Below, piece after piece: positions 1-11,499 of a stretch of DNA of 64,000 nucleotides. Within the stretch, counting starts at the first letter, position 1, and each line of letters begins with the position of its first letter. The stretch is taken from positions 378,655,910 through 378,719,909 of the forward strand of contig CM068372.1 in the NCBI GenBank assembly GCA_034769895.1. Reading direction: 5' to 3'. The notes under the pieces were generated by a model. It did no database searches, had not been told where the DNA came from, and saw nothing but the letters and a program-made list of their open reading frames with translations. Both the position numbers and the translations under genes were made by a program. This stretch comes from Magicicada septendecula (Eukaryota; Arthropoda; Insecta; Hemiptera; Cicadidae).

Positions 1-395
1 TGCATATATCCTCGGCTCCACATTGACTGCGCCAGTAAATCACTCCTTCCTACCCCCCCCGCCTCTAAGGCCAACAAATACCACCATCTCCGTTATTTAC
101 CTTTATTTTTCTCTGCTTTACATACTTCTCTTTACCGTTTTTATAAAAAAAGTAAAAGCTTGCCTTCAATAAAACAATTTACATGTTCTCGGTTTATTGA
201 ATTTTCTACCCTTTCTAATAAGCATTTGTTTTGTTTGATATAAGTACGCGTAACAGGTTTATCCATTAGTTGTTTTAATTTAGCAATTAGTTATTACTTT
301 TTAAAGTTCGGTGATCCGCCAAAGCCACTAAGACTCTAAGCTTAAGTTTTATAAGACTATGGCTGTACCGGTGGGAGTGAGCCATGGGTACTGTC
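1..395. other. No gene seen; AT-rich flank
   Basis: AT-rich DNA with a short C-run near 53-60. Both strands are closed by frequent stops and I see no recognisable repeat or RNA gene. It leads directly into the LINE remnant that starts near 396. Confidence 0.5.
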
Positions 396-746
396 ACAAA
401 GAGACAGAAGGAAGATTACATCAGCAGAAATGAAATTTCTCAGGTTGGTCAAAAGGTGCACGCTACTAGACAGAAATAAGTATTGCACAGATAAGGCGAG
501 CATTACAGTTTTTTAAAGTACCGGATAGAATTACGGAATACAAGGCCAAATTGTGTAAACATTTGAGAAGAATACAGCAAGATGGCCTTCCAAGACTTGC
601 CTTGAGCACAGGGTATCGTAGTGTGGGGCGTTCGAGGACAAGATGGTTTCCGGAACAGGCAGTGCAGCTTAATCCGTGAAGTGGAGACGATGATGATGAT
701 GGTGATGTTGTTGATGATGATGATGATGATGATGATGGTGATGATG
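396..746 (+). pseudogene. RTE-like LINE, 3' end remnant with (GAT)n tail
   Basis: Decayed end of a non-LTR retrotransposon reverse-transcriptase ORF. In the plus frames one reads AEMKFLRLVKRCTLLDRN, then VPDRITEYKAKLCKHLRRIQ and GRSRTRWFPEQAVQLNP. This is the order (AEMKFLR..., RI.EY...W..HL.RM, GRPR.RW) normal for the C-terminal part of RTE-like ORFs in insects. At least one frameshift separates the blocks. The coding trace runs straight into a (GAT/GATGGT)n microsatellite at 684-746, which is the usual simple-repeat tail of such elements. The same arrangement recurs at 24.4, 24.97 and 53.7 kb. Non-functional. Confidence 0.7.
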
Positions 747-777
747 AATTTCAGTGATTACAATATAGTTAAAACCG

Positions 778-1010
778 TCCTTTTTTGCGGATGATCAGGT
801 CATCATAACAGACAATGAAGACATTCTGTAGAGGTTCTTCTATTGAATAAATTTGCTGTAAACAATATAAATGTATGGTTTGAAAATCTCTGGTATTAAG
901 ACCCTATGTGAACGGTCGACTCGTTGAGCAGGTGCATGCATTTAGATTCCTCGGGCGTTTCTTGTCTTACGTGGGAGTAGTAAATGTCGAGAGAAGTTTA
1001 ACCACATGTG
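778..1010 (+). pseudogene. RTE-like reverse transcriptase fragment (FADD box)
   Basis: A second LINE fragment starts about 30 bases after the preceding element's tail. The frame from 778 reads SFFADDQVIITDNEDIL, the polymerase motif with the catalytic Asp pair (codons 790-795), followed by an in-frame TAG. Further on MYGLKISGIKT and the ORF VNGRLVEQVHAFRFLG follow in shifted frames, matching the thumb region of RTE-like enzymes. It is a 5'-truncated, frameshifted copy. The juxtaposition with the first fragment suggests one LINE inserted next to another's tail. Confidence 0.65.
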
Positions 1011-1130
1011 TTGAACTCGCAGAAAAAACTTTGGTAAAATTATTTTCCTGGCTGTTGGGCGGTGGTTTTGACTGCAGCTCCGGCAGTCATCTTTATTGGG
1101 TCTTCCGTTCTGCTCCTCCGGCACCTGATC

Positions 1131-1345
1131 AACGAGTGGTCGACGAATGGAAGCTGGTACAAAAATTTGTTAAATCGGGTTCCAACTGGAAGACGGGAAC
1201 GGGATAGACCCAGGACACCAAGGACCAAGGAAGGAGAACATATAGGATAAGACTGAGAAAAGCGGCTTGCAACGAGGAGGTTGTAACGACCTGGTGTGTA
1301 GTTGGACGGATTTTATCACGTACTGACATTTCTGATATCCTCCAA
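1131..1345 (+). pseudogene. Possible LINE ORF C-terminus remnant
   Basis: Plus-frame translation gives NRVPTGRRERDRPRTPRTKEG followed, after stops, by KRLATRRL. This resembles the basic C-terminal block (GRRxRGRPRxxW..., RGL...) of LINE ORFs. Stops interrupt it and no tail is visible. It may be a continuation of the fragment just upstream. The call rests on composition and motif order only. Confidence 0.3.
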
Positions 1346-4300
1346 GAATCTGTCTCTACAGCAGCGATCTTATAATCCAGCAGTTTTTCAGTTGACAGAC
1401 CTCGCAGTTATATAAGGTCACATTTTTAAATAAGATTTTGTAGACATTATATAACCAGATGGTGTGTTGAGTCCCAGGAAGAAGAAAGTGTATGATGGTT
1501 TGTGGAGTTGGGGGGGGGGGGTCAGTAATGCCTATCTCCCCACGTAAATGTTTGCCCCGTTTTCTCAGCTGTCTGTGAATGAGATGACTTCAAATTTTTA
1601 CAACTTCTTTGCTAACAGTTTTTGTACAGATATGTGGAGCAATTTTTAGATATTTTCTTTTGCAATAAAATAATTTCCCAACACCTAGTCTGATATGCCT
1701 TAAATTTTGTTAAACATTTTCTATTTAATTTCTGAATTAATATTTTACAAAATGCTCCGATCAGTAAATGCATTTTTATCATATAAAACTCCGATAAAAT
1801 GTAAAACAGATACGCCCAGCAGTTCCTGAGAAAATAGGTCTTTCATACAAGAAAAATAAATTTTGAGAAAAATCCCTATTAAAGATAAACTCTGTGTTAT
1901 TATAGAACAGGTTATTATTTTCTTCTATCCCATACCAGTGCATTCCACTCCCATAAGAGAGACAGTTTTCATCTTCTTTAGCGGCTAAGGCTTTTTCGAA
2001 CTTCCTCTGTGACATCTACTCTGTCAAAACTACCACATTCATTGTCTACAAGAAATTCTTTACATTTAAAAGAACGTCTCCGACCTTTCGTTTAGATGAA
2101 CTACTAATCTTAGTTTCTTCACTTACTTGCGCAGATGTACCACGTACGTTGAGGTTCACTTGTATCATATAAAAAGTTTTCTCGCTTTTTAAACATTACT
2201 TTAGATTTAGTCATGACTATAACAAAAATAATACACAAAACAACAGAATATTGTACTGCTCTTTTTACAGATATGGGTTCTTTATTTTTATTTTCTGTTT
2301 TATAGCATGAATTAATAACTCTTATATCTCAGGGCTGTAGTAGATACAAATAATATAGACTTTTTAGAACCAAGTTATTTATTACTTAATATATTGTTTT
2401 TTTTACATAACCTTATATAAAGAAAAAATTCCTCATCTATAATTAATTACAGTTTCAAAATGTCCCTACTAGAGGGCAGAAATGGCTGTTTACTTTAATC
2501 AACAAGAAATCTAACTCTTCAGTCTCTCGTCTTTGGCGCCAGTTGAATTAATTCATTGAACTATTAAAAACCACGAGTTTTCAGTTGTTTCTAGTTAATT
2601 TTTACAAATAAATAATATATTACAAGTTACAAGTCTGTATTAGTGTGTTTCTTGTTTATTAAAATAGTTTATGTATATAGTACACAGGATGTGGATTGAT
2701 CTGTGTGTGTGTGTGTACTTAATTTTACCTTTGGTTTAATTTTAAAGCTTTAATAGTTTATATTTCTTTTTTTTTTATTTGAATTACCATTACACAATAT
2801 TACCTGATTGGTGAGTACAACACTTTCGTTCACTAGACTATTATTTTAATTTCTTCTTTATTTCTTTTTTCACGTTATATTTCGTTTCTTAAATGAATTA
2901 TTTAATACTTGATTTTCACATATTATGTGATTAATCAATTTGTTATAATACAAAATGTGTTCATAAACTCTAGGTAAACTTGATTAGTTAACTACAAATA
3001 GTTTCTATTTGTTCTATGACCTTCTATCAAATTACAATTTGTAATTAAAGTAATGTCAAATTATTTAAAACAATTTCATACTAATTTCAACTTATTAACG
3101 AGTTTTATAAATAATTACAATAATTTTGGGGTTTTAATTTGTATTTTACACATCAAATGTCCATACTCAGCCAAAGGATGATCCTAGGTCTTTCACATAC
3201 ATTCAATATGGCTGGCAATATTATTCTACAAAATATAAGTTTTTCAATTTAACTAAGATTTAGGCCTTAGTATATACTGGTGCGTTTTACAGCAGTACAA
3301 TATAATAACCCCAAAACTGACAAAAACTCTATTTCACATCTGAAAACAAAATTATAAGCACTCTTATAATTTCCGAAATCATATGTAAAGAGACATTCAA
3401 GAACATGTTTTTCAGAGTTCAAAGAACAACGATATGTTCCTGCACAAACAATTAAAATACGCAAAAAAATATTCATTGCTGTGGTGTCCAAGGTAACAGC
3501 CAACATCTATGACATACAAAAATGTCGTACAATTTTTCTAGCCATCATAATTGAATAAAAAAGAGCTTACATTAAAGCTAAAATTGTAACAATGTAAAAC
3601 AAACGGAATAAAAAACTATCCAGAACAAAATAAACAACAGAAGAAGAACATGTAACCAGGAACATAGGATACATTAGGATTAAAATAAGGGAATAAAATA
3701 AATTATAATTAATAAGTAATGTATTATAGAAGAAACGAAGACATGACTAAAGACAAGACAACGTTGACCCAAATACCCAATAGATCAGACAGTGAGAAGA
3801 AGACTACAACATCCATAACCAGAAGAAATTTATTAAGGAGGATAAAGTAATCAGTGCGACTAGGGAGAATAAAATAAAGTCAGATACAAGAAGGAACTAA
3901 TAATGACAAGAATAAAACAAATCATGAGAATATAAAGCATTATTAATGATAAAGAAAATAGAAGTAATGTAAAACTTGATTTAAAACCCTAAGCTGTGAC
4001 TTGACACTGACATAAGTCCATTAATAAACTAACGTCAATGACTAACGGTACAACCAGAACTCAAAAGTAAAACATTGATAATAGAAAATAAGAGGGAGAG
4101 TGAATATTAGAATTGTAAATTTATAAATTAGTAATGAATAAAAATGACCACTAGATAATGTTGAAATGATAGATACATTAGATATTGTTGAAACATAGAT
4201 ATCTAGTAACATTACTAGATAATGTTAACAAGGACTAGTTGAAATTATAAAGTAGAGGTAAAATAATAAAAGACCACTATTAATCAACAATAAGATTGAG

Positions 4301-5640
4301 TTAGTAACAAAAAAGGAAAGATATAACTATAAAAATAATAAACAGCATTAAGTAGATGTAAAGAGTCAATGCAATAAGTAAAAAACTAAATCTGAGATTC
4401 AACCATTGTTGGGGATCCAAGATAGGACCAAAACTAAACTGGCCAACAAGTTTCCAATAGAATTGCAAAAAACAATGACTAGAATGATCTCAAACTAAAA
4501 TATATTGGAATGTAAACAAACTAGAGACAATAATGAGCATTCCAGTTACAAAAAGTAATAATATAAAGCAATTTGTGTACAGTATAAGTGTAAATTAACA
4601 TGATCAAGAATACAACATAGTATGGGTAATATAACAATAAAAATCACACATAAAACGATGACAAAAGAGTAGGGACTCAATCCACGATGTTAACTGAGAC
4701 ATAAAACTATTCATGTGAGGCAAATCAATGTTTATTGCCATAAAATTAATAATAATAATGCATATTATATGTAAACCATAGCTGATACTAGATGCAGGAA
4801 GTTTTATATGAATGCCAACAAAGGTCAAAATACAAGAGCAGAACTAAACACTGCCAAGCATTAACATTCCTATAATAAAGCTGATACAAACTAAACCTAA
4901 TCAAAAGATAAAGGTGAATTATCAAGTAAGAAAAAATGTAACTCCCAGATATACTGAATGATAGTCAAAGAAAAATGTAAATAAAATAAAATAAGACAAT
5001 ACTAGATAGTACTTATATAATCAGAAGTGGTAATGATTAATTCAGTTTAAATAGGCCACAACAAATGTGGGTTACAAACCCATATTATATTATATTATAA
5101 AATAACTCGTAAACAATTAGCAAGGCAATAGACCAAATGTCTAGCCGAAAGTAAATTAATTATTATGAATAATATTTAAATAATGATGGAAAAAACTATT
5201 GTGTAGTAATGATAAGCTATCACAAAGAACAAAAGTGAAGAATAATAGTGTAATAAATATAAGAAGGTGATGAAAACATAGAAAAAATATGAAAGTAGGC
5301 CTAAACGAAAGGTGACAATTTTAACGAATTACCGCCTAAAACTTGAATGAGAAGGGGTAATAATTGATAACTAAATAAAAATGATAAGTATTTGTCAGAA
5401 AATGAACATTGTAAATAGAATAAGGTAGAAAATAAGATATGTAAATAGTTCGTAAGAAATATTAAGAAATGTATTTTGTTAATCCTTATCAAAACTATAT
5501 GATGTGGGTAACCGAAATACTCGTGAGAAAAAAGACAAAAACGATGATAGTAATGAAAAATGGATCAGTGTATTTAAAAGTGAATTATTTAAATTATAAA
5601 AAAGAATTAATTACAAGCCCGTGGGCGTACAATGGAAACC
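1346..5640. other. 4.3 kb AT-rich DNA, no gene recognised
   Basis: Strongly AT-rich sequence with no ORF above about 80 codons and no recognisable domain on either strand. A G-run of about 13 lies at 1508-1521 and a short (GT)n at 2701-2716. No terminal repeats, tRNA-like boxes or tandem structure were seen. The small ORFs at 1779-2015, 3267-3506 and 4604-4828 have no recognisable composition and are treated as chance. Confidence 0.5.
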
Positions 5641-7599
5641 AAAAAATCTTAGCCTCAAACCCAGTCGACTGACGCCAAAATAAGCGTCTATTTTGCCGAG
5701 TGGTACCGAGAGTAGCCGAAAATTAGAACAATTAGCCAATCAGGGGCCGTTATTAATTACTAGGTACAGAATCTCGACACAGGTAAGATCACCAGTTCAT
5801 CTCAAGCCTCGACGCAGACTCCACGCTGGTCATCGTTACCAAAAAGTACTGAATTGATGGCCGACAGCTGACGAAAGTATTATAACCTCGAAACACAAAG
5901 TTGAGGTTAGGTCGGATATAGGGATAGTGAAAGTTTTCTTTAACCAGTGGTATAAAACGGAGTATGTGCGCATAGGCAGTGAGCGAGAATGAATTAACAA
6001 AAATTAATTTCATTCAAATAAAAAGAAAATTTTGTGAAATAGTGATACTACAAGGTCGACTTAGTACACAAGTATCAGTGTCAATGGCAAATATTTTTAA
6101 ATAGTAGTTCAATAATTAAGGAACGCTATCAGCGAAATTAATTAATACACTTAGAGCAATTATAACCCAACCTAGATGGGAAAAATATTTTAATAATTAA
6201 AACAAACAATTGATCATGAAAGATTTGATCATTAACAAACTTTAATTTTCTAATTAATTAAATGAACTTGTCGAATAAGAGACATTAAATCGTCAATGAG
6301 GGAATTAAAAGAAACCCTTGACCTATAGTGTCCTAAGCGTTATATTGTGTTTAAATTTAAGATGATAACTAAATGTAATATACTCCTCAACCGTAGGAGT
6401 GGGTAATTTCCAAATACCTGTTAATTTGTTTGTATCCAATATAAGAAATTATAGATAAATGATGAAATTATGACTAGATTCCAATTATAACCTTGTTACA
6501 CGAAACTGTTAGCATATCTAAGGAATTATTAATCATTTAAAGTTGAGTAAGTTAGGTTACAATGAAACTAACTTAACCTAAAATTTTAATAATGATCACA
6601 TGTTCCATATTTCTGTTTTTTTGTTAACGAAACGAACTATAATAATGTTATCGCTATCCTAATACTAACTATCATAGTAGTGCATTGTTTTGGTTTGAGT
6701 GTATCTTGCAGTCTAAAAGAACCTGCGTTATTTATTAATTAATGTAACGAAATGTTTACGTCCGGACCGACAGATAGTTCGATTTAGTCTGGAAACCCTG
6801 AGATATAATTATTTGAAAGAGTCCATCAACAACATTGAAATTTAAAAAGAAAGTAAACAGTATTATTGTATAATAATAATGATTTCGAAAAATAAAAAAT
6901 TAATTGATAACCAATACAAGAGTTTGACTGTTATTTTATAAGACTAAGATGTTGCAGCTTAGGTGAACGACATTCATGGTTGGCAGCAGTGGCGGCGGCA
7001 ATCAGTTGATTTGAATTATTCTCACTTTATTACTAGCAATACACATCAGCAGTACTAGTAACCCACCGTCACAAGTAAGTAGTTATATAAACCGATACTT
7101 ATGTTTTTTCAGTGAAAAGGCACACCAATAGGTTCATCTCAGCGACGAGTGAAGAGCACAATTCGAATACGCACTCAGCGAACTCAAACAATACACCAAC
7201 CAAATTATATTTCATTTAAACATACATCAACCAAAATAATAATAATAACCACTTTTTAAACGGACAAGTACCCGTCTACTTACAACGTGTACAGAATATT
7301 GATAAATCTAAAACTAAAATTTAGATTTTTTTTGAACAAAATCAATTGCTGAATCCCCCAAAACTGAATACGTTTAAATTTAGTAATTAAAATTAATTTT
7401 TCAGTGTTTGTTTGCAAACTGTAATCTGCTGATAATTGTAAATGTATACCCAAATTTTAACAGTTGCATAATTATAGTATTAAGCAAAATAATTCACAAT
7501 TTGTATTAAAAAAGAAACAAGCAGAAGCAATAAAGGAAGGTTTTTCAGACGAGGTGAAATGTGCTAACAATTTATGAAATGAATTAAGTGAAGTGGCGA
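5641..7599. other. AT-rich DNA with a less AT-rich block, no gene recognised
   Basis: A less AT-rich stretch lies at about 5640-5960 and contains a sequence with a CCAAT-like box near 5739, but no supported transcription unit follows. The remainder is AT-rich and closed in all frames. No repeat with another part of the window was noticed. Confidence 0.4.
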
Positions 7600-7794
7600 T
7601 AGCGAGCGCAGAATTACTCCACTGAATCTCGTAATAGAAGAAGCTGTAGTTGCTTTATCCGGAGAAGCTTTCAAAATTGGACGTGGAAGCAGTCGACAAG
7701 AAAATAAACCCCATGCGTCTTGAGTGTATTGCCTCACTGACGGTTTTATGGCGTACCAAGGAACGTTACTGCTGGCTGAACAACGCGCGCGCGC

Positions 7795-7839
<45 letters not shown>

Positions 7840-7841
7840 GA
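7600..7841 (+). repeat. Dispersed coding-like repeat ending in (AC)n
   Basis: The plus frame contains LSKLDVEAVDKKINPMRLEC followed by IASLTVLWR. A second copy on the opposite strand at 25197-25310 reads LKLDVEVVNKKIDAIRLDC followed by IASLTVLRR. In both copies the shared block is followed within about 60 bases by an (AC)n microsatellite (here 7797-7836, preceded by a CG/GC-alternating run at 7786-7796). The differences between the two copies are mostly conservative in this frame, so it may derive from a coding sequence. I do not recognise the family; it could also be a SINE. Confidence 0.5.
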
Positions 7842-8479
7842 GTGTAGTCGCTTATACCGACCTATAAAGCTACAGTGTACAATTTCTCAATATTTTGAAT
7901 TAATTTTTTAATTGCTCGTAAACAATTTTATTTATTAGTCAGCTGTAACTAGAAGTTAATATTAAACTATGGGGGTTTTGGTTAATTTTATCATACCAGA
8001 ATTTGACTACAGCTCCAATACTAGAAACAGTGCTAATAGTTAGCAATGAGAAATAGATAACCTTTTGGAAAGATGATCTCTATTGAGTAAGGTGATCAGT
8101 GTATCTATTATTCCAAAGTGTTCTGAATAGGACTTATTGTATTAAATGGAATTAGGAACCGTAGATAGAAAAAAGATGGAGCTTGGAAGTCAGGGTACAG
8201 AAAACGTGACCATAGGGACAGGAAAATCAAACATCCAAAGAAAAACAACAGAATTGAAGCCTGATTGCTTACATACCATAAAAAATTAATCTTAAAGATA
8301 ATAGTGCTAAGTTGAGGTGATAGATAACGTACGTGGGTACGTGAAACTTCATGCGCGTTGTGATTACGCAACACCCTCGATTGTTCCAGACCTGGATTTC
8401 AGACATTCAGTCGATTATTCTACCGGTATTCTGCGCGATGTGTAAAAGTTCAGACATCGACATAGTTTCCTGAGCGGTT
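7842..8479. other. No gene seen
   Basis: AT-rich sequence between two repeat blocks. The ORF at 8108-8374 on the minus strand is hydrophobic by composition and matches nothing I know. Confidence 0.4.
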
Positions 8480-9694
8480 CAGCGCCTGTAACTATGCTTC
8501 TCGACGCGTTGCCCGGAAAATAGTATCTAATTCTAGAACCTCAGCGGGGTATAAGTCTATGTATATAAAACTCAAAGTCTGAGGATTTATGGATACTGAA
8601 TACAAATCCACACCGTTACACCGATTGCCACCAAATTTTTTACAGCTAACCTTTGAGACAAGGAGAAAAATACTGTCTAACTTGAAATTTGATATTTTGC
8701 TCCGTTTGCACAATTTAGGCTCTTTTAATTATGCTTTTTCGTTGACGCGTATAAAGATGTCGTCAACACCATGGAGACCAGAATTAATTACCATAGTAAC
8801 AAGTAAATAAACAAACGATATTTAGCGGCATCGGAACTGTAACTTTATCCGTTTCTGCAGTTTTTAATGGTTTTACTCTGCGATTGTATCGATATGTTTT
8901 GTAATTTTGTATACAGATACGTCTATATATATATTTTTTTTTAATTGTCTTGAACGATTATAAAATTTATGTTTATACGTATTTTTGATGACGGAATGAA
9001 TAAGTAATGAAATATATTAAATACTACTACTAAAGATGTCAAAAACACCACGGAGACCAGAATTAATCACCACAGTAACAAGTAAATAAACAAAAGCTAT
9101 TTAGAGTTGTCGGGACTGTATATTTATCCATTCCTGCAGTATATTTTCGATGTTCCTGCAGTATAATATGCGATTGTATCGATATATTACGATGTGGAAA
9201 AGAAGAAGTGCACTAATTGTAAATTATCCTATTACTTAATGCAAAACGAAAATACGTGTTGTTTTTATTTGTAAGGTTAGGTGACAACGGTTTTTAGTTT
9301 TTAGTTTAGTGCTGAAATAAATAAAAGCCGTAGTTGAGGAAAACACAACGTTTAATGTGTTATACAATGCTTCTACCACAGTAACACTTAAAATAAAGAA
9401 TTTAGTGTTTCTGATTTAACAGGTACTTTATAAATATCTCCAAAGGCTTTATAAACGGGTACTTTTAAATCTCCAAAGGCTGTGCACCAACATAATAATT
9501 TAGTACAAGTTAAAATAGTACACGTGTTGAAAACAGCTTTGGAGAGAATTTGACCAATGAGTACAAAATTGTTAAACGAGTTGACAGAACGCCATATAGA
9601 CATAGACAATAAAAATTATATTAAAATACTTATTCAATCAAATATTCGCGTGCGAAGCCGCGGGTAACAGCTAATAACCTATAAGCGCCAGCAG
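8480..9694 (+). repeat. Composite repeat, possible Helitron-like element
   Basis: Non-coding block with an internal ~279-bp direct repeat (8753-8906 versus 9032-9204, both beginning AAAGATGTC and containing a shared GAGACCAGAATTAAT). The right end carries GCGAAGCCGCGGGTAACAGC followed by TAAT, i.e. a GC-rich segment just before CTAAT. That layout resembles the hairpin plus CTRR end of Helitrons and repeats in insect genomes. No Rep/helicase coding sequence is present and the left end is not defined, so the class is uncertain. Confidence 0.35.
8753..9204 (+). repeat. Two-copy direct repeat, period about 279 bp
   Basis: Copies at 8753-8906 and 9032-9204 share an initial block of about 80 bases at high identity and a later block containing GCGATTGTATCGATAT. 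Divergence is substantial, so the duplication is not recent. Confidence 0.7.
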
Positions 9695-9711
9695 CCGGCT
9701 AAGATTAGTTT

Positions 9712-9980
9712 GGATAAGCAATGTTAAAGTGCTTTCTGGAGTGATTGTTATTGTGGCGTGCGGTTTACTGATTATTGTGTATTACTTAGTGGCGAAACTG
9801 TAATAAACTGACATTTATTGGTTGTTACATTATTATGTGTGTATTGGACATTCTTTAGCTTGAATTCCAGAGTCTTTTTTTATATTTTTAACTGTGATTG
9901 CAGTTGTAATTAGCGACTTCTTATGGTGTCAGTTATTCTGTTTCCACTTTACAACATGACGATCCGTGTGACCGTCGTAA
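9712..9980 (+). repeat. LTR-like end (GTCGTAACA family), array copy 1
   Basis: The stretch up to 9980 matches the 3' part of the LTR family seen at 55.5, 60.4 and 61.0 kb: a block resembling TTGTTTTCCACTGTACCATA, then ACGAYGATC, a short spacer and the terminal GTCGTAA. In this copy the last bases of the LTR are lost (TAAATT instead of TAACATT in copies 2 and 3). Confidence 0.5.
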
Positions 9981-9986
9981 ATTATG

Positions 9987-10608
9987 TGTCTTAAGTGAAG
10001 AATCAAGATAACAACACCAACCAACCAACAACATATCAACCATTTAACACACCTATATATTTTGAAAATAAACGTCAAAACGCTGGTTGTACAGATCGGT
10101 GAGATTGGTAGTTTACACACAAGCGTTTCAGTTTTCTGGTAAAAGGAATTCTATTATTTACACTCCGCTTAATAAACAGCCTGTTTTCTTTGTTTTCAGC
10201 TTAACTAAGATCTTATAAATTGATTACGTATATGAGGCGGAATGGAACTAAGCAGAAGCAGCTCCTCGCAAACCGACAACTTCAAGCTGTTGTTTAACTA
10301 GCTCATTAAATGTGACCAGCCGCATCTCAATCTCCCACTGTGTCTCATCATGTGGCCGAATCAATAACTGGCTGATACAGAGAGAACACAATACTGTGTG
10401 ACATACGACGTTTGATCAAAACCAAACAATTTTACAATTTCCACCGTTACAAGTGTCCGATTAAAAAAAATCTGTTCTTATGTGATGTTAGTACACACGT
10501 TATTGAGAATCGTCTAAAACGTTAGCCCTATTTTATGCATAGTTTAGATTTCACAGCTAATTGAGTAAGTCCTTAGGTGTATTAGATGATTTCTTTGTCA
10601 TTCTACAA
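9987..10608. other. Unassigned interior of array 1 unit
   Basis: Non-coding DNA repeated in all three units (about 13579-14229 and 20130-20780 in the others). It contains a possible splice-acceptor-like TTTTCAG but no reading frame or family that I recognise. Confidence 0.4.
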
Positions 10609-11295
10609 TGCAAGATGGATGGATTAGATTTTGTGTAAACTGTGAGATAAACTGCTCTGTCCTGGTAAACGTGTTCAGAAGACTTGTAGCGAGACTGCTG
10701 TGCGTGAAAAAAGCGGTTTACAAGCTTCAAAGACTGGCGTACCGTAAATGAGTTGAAGATTGTGGTTGGCAGACGAAGATTATGTTTTCGTGTTCCACGA
10801 AATTTCATCACTAGGCGCAGTGGTAAATAAAGAGTACTATTTGGATATATACACCATTTGCATGAAGCTATTCGTAGGAAACGGCCAGATTTACGGGAGA
10901 ATAATTTATGAAAATTCTAGCCGGATAATGCGCCTGGACACTCGTCATTGCTAGTTAAGAATTTTGCTAGGCTAGGCAAAAGAAAACGTCATAATGATGA
11001 TACGGCAACTGCCGTATTCACCAGATGTGTCCCAACGCGATTTTTCCTCCTTCCAATTGTGATAATTTCCGGCAACTTTTCGCTACCGTTGAAGACGTAA
11101 AACGAAAATCGCTAAGCGAACTAAAGGCTGTACCAAAAAGAGCATGCTTGAAATATTTTGAAGATTGGTAAACGGCTGGCTTAATCGTGTTACTTTCGAC
11201 TGAGAGTACTTTGAAGGAAGCAGTATAAGTGTCGATGAATGAAGGCATAATTTTTAAAATAAGAATTTGCATGAATTTTTTGATCGAACCTCGTA
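10609..11295 (+). pseudogene. Decayed mariner transposase with 3' terminal repeat (copy 1)
   Basis: Fragments of a mariner-family (DD34D) transposase in several frames. Seen in order: VVNKEYYLDIYTICM, AIRRKRPDLRENN, PDNAPGHSSLLVKNF (the HDNAPAH block with the second catalytic Asp), LPYSPDVSQRDF (third-Asp block), and VEDVKRKSLSELKAVPKRA. Multiple frameshifts and stops show it is dead. The right end ATTTTTTGATCGAACCTCGTA is a typical mariner terminal inverted repeat ending at a TA target (11294-11295). The 5' terminal repeat and the first catalytic Asp are not visible, so the element is truncated at its left. Confidence 0.8.
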
Positions 11296-11499
11296 GTTAC
11301 CACTATTGCTTTTCATATTATTGCATGGTTAAACAATAAAATTATGAGCATAAACATTGTGTCAATATGTCAGCCTCGATTGATGGATTTGTTCACAGAT
11401 AATACGCTTGTCGTGGCGCGGTTTTAACGCGGAACATTGATTAAAGCAAGAAATTAAATTAATTTCTTTGTTTTAATTGACCATTATTAAAGAAAAAGT

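Noticed and set aside
7786-7841. Cys/Val-rich or His/Thr-rich small proteins over (AC)n tracts (also 28747-29034 and 63511-63569)
   Set aside because: Translations of dinucleotide repeats.
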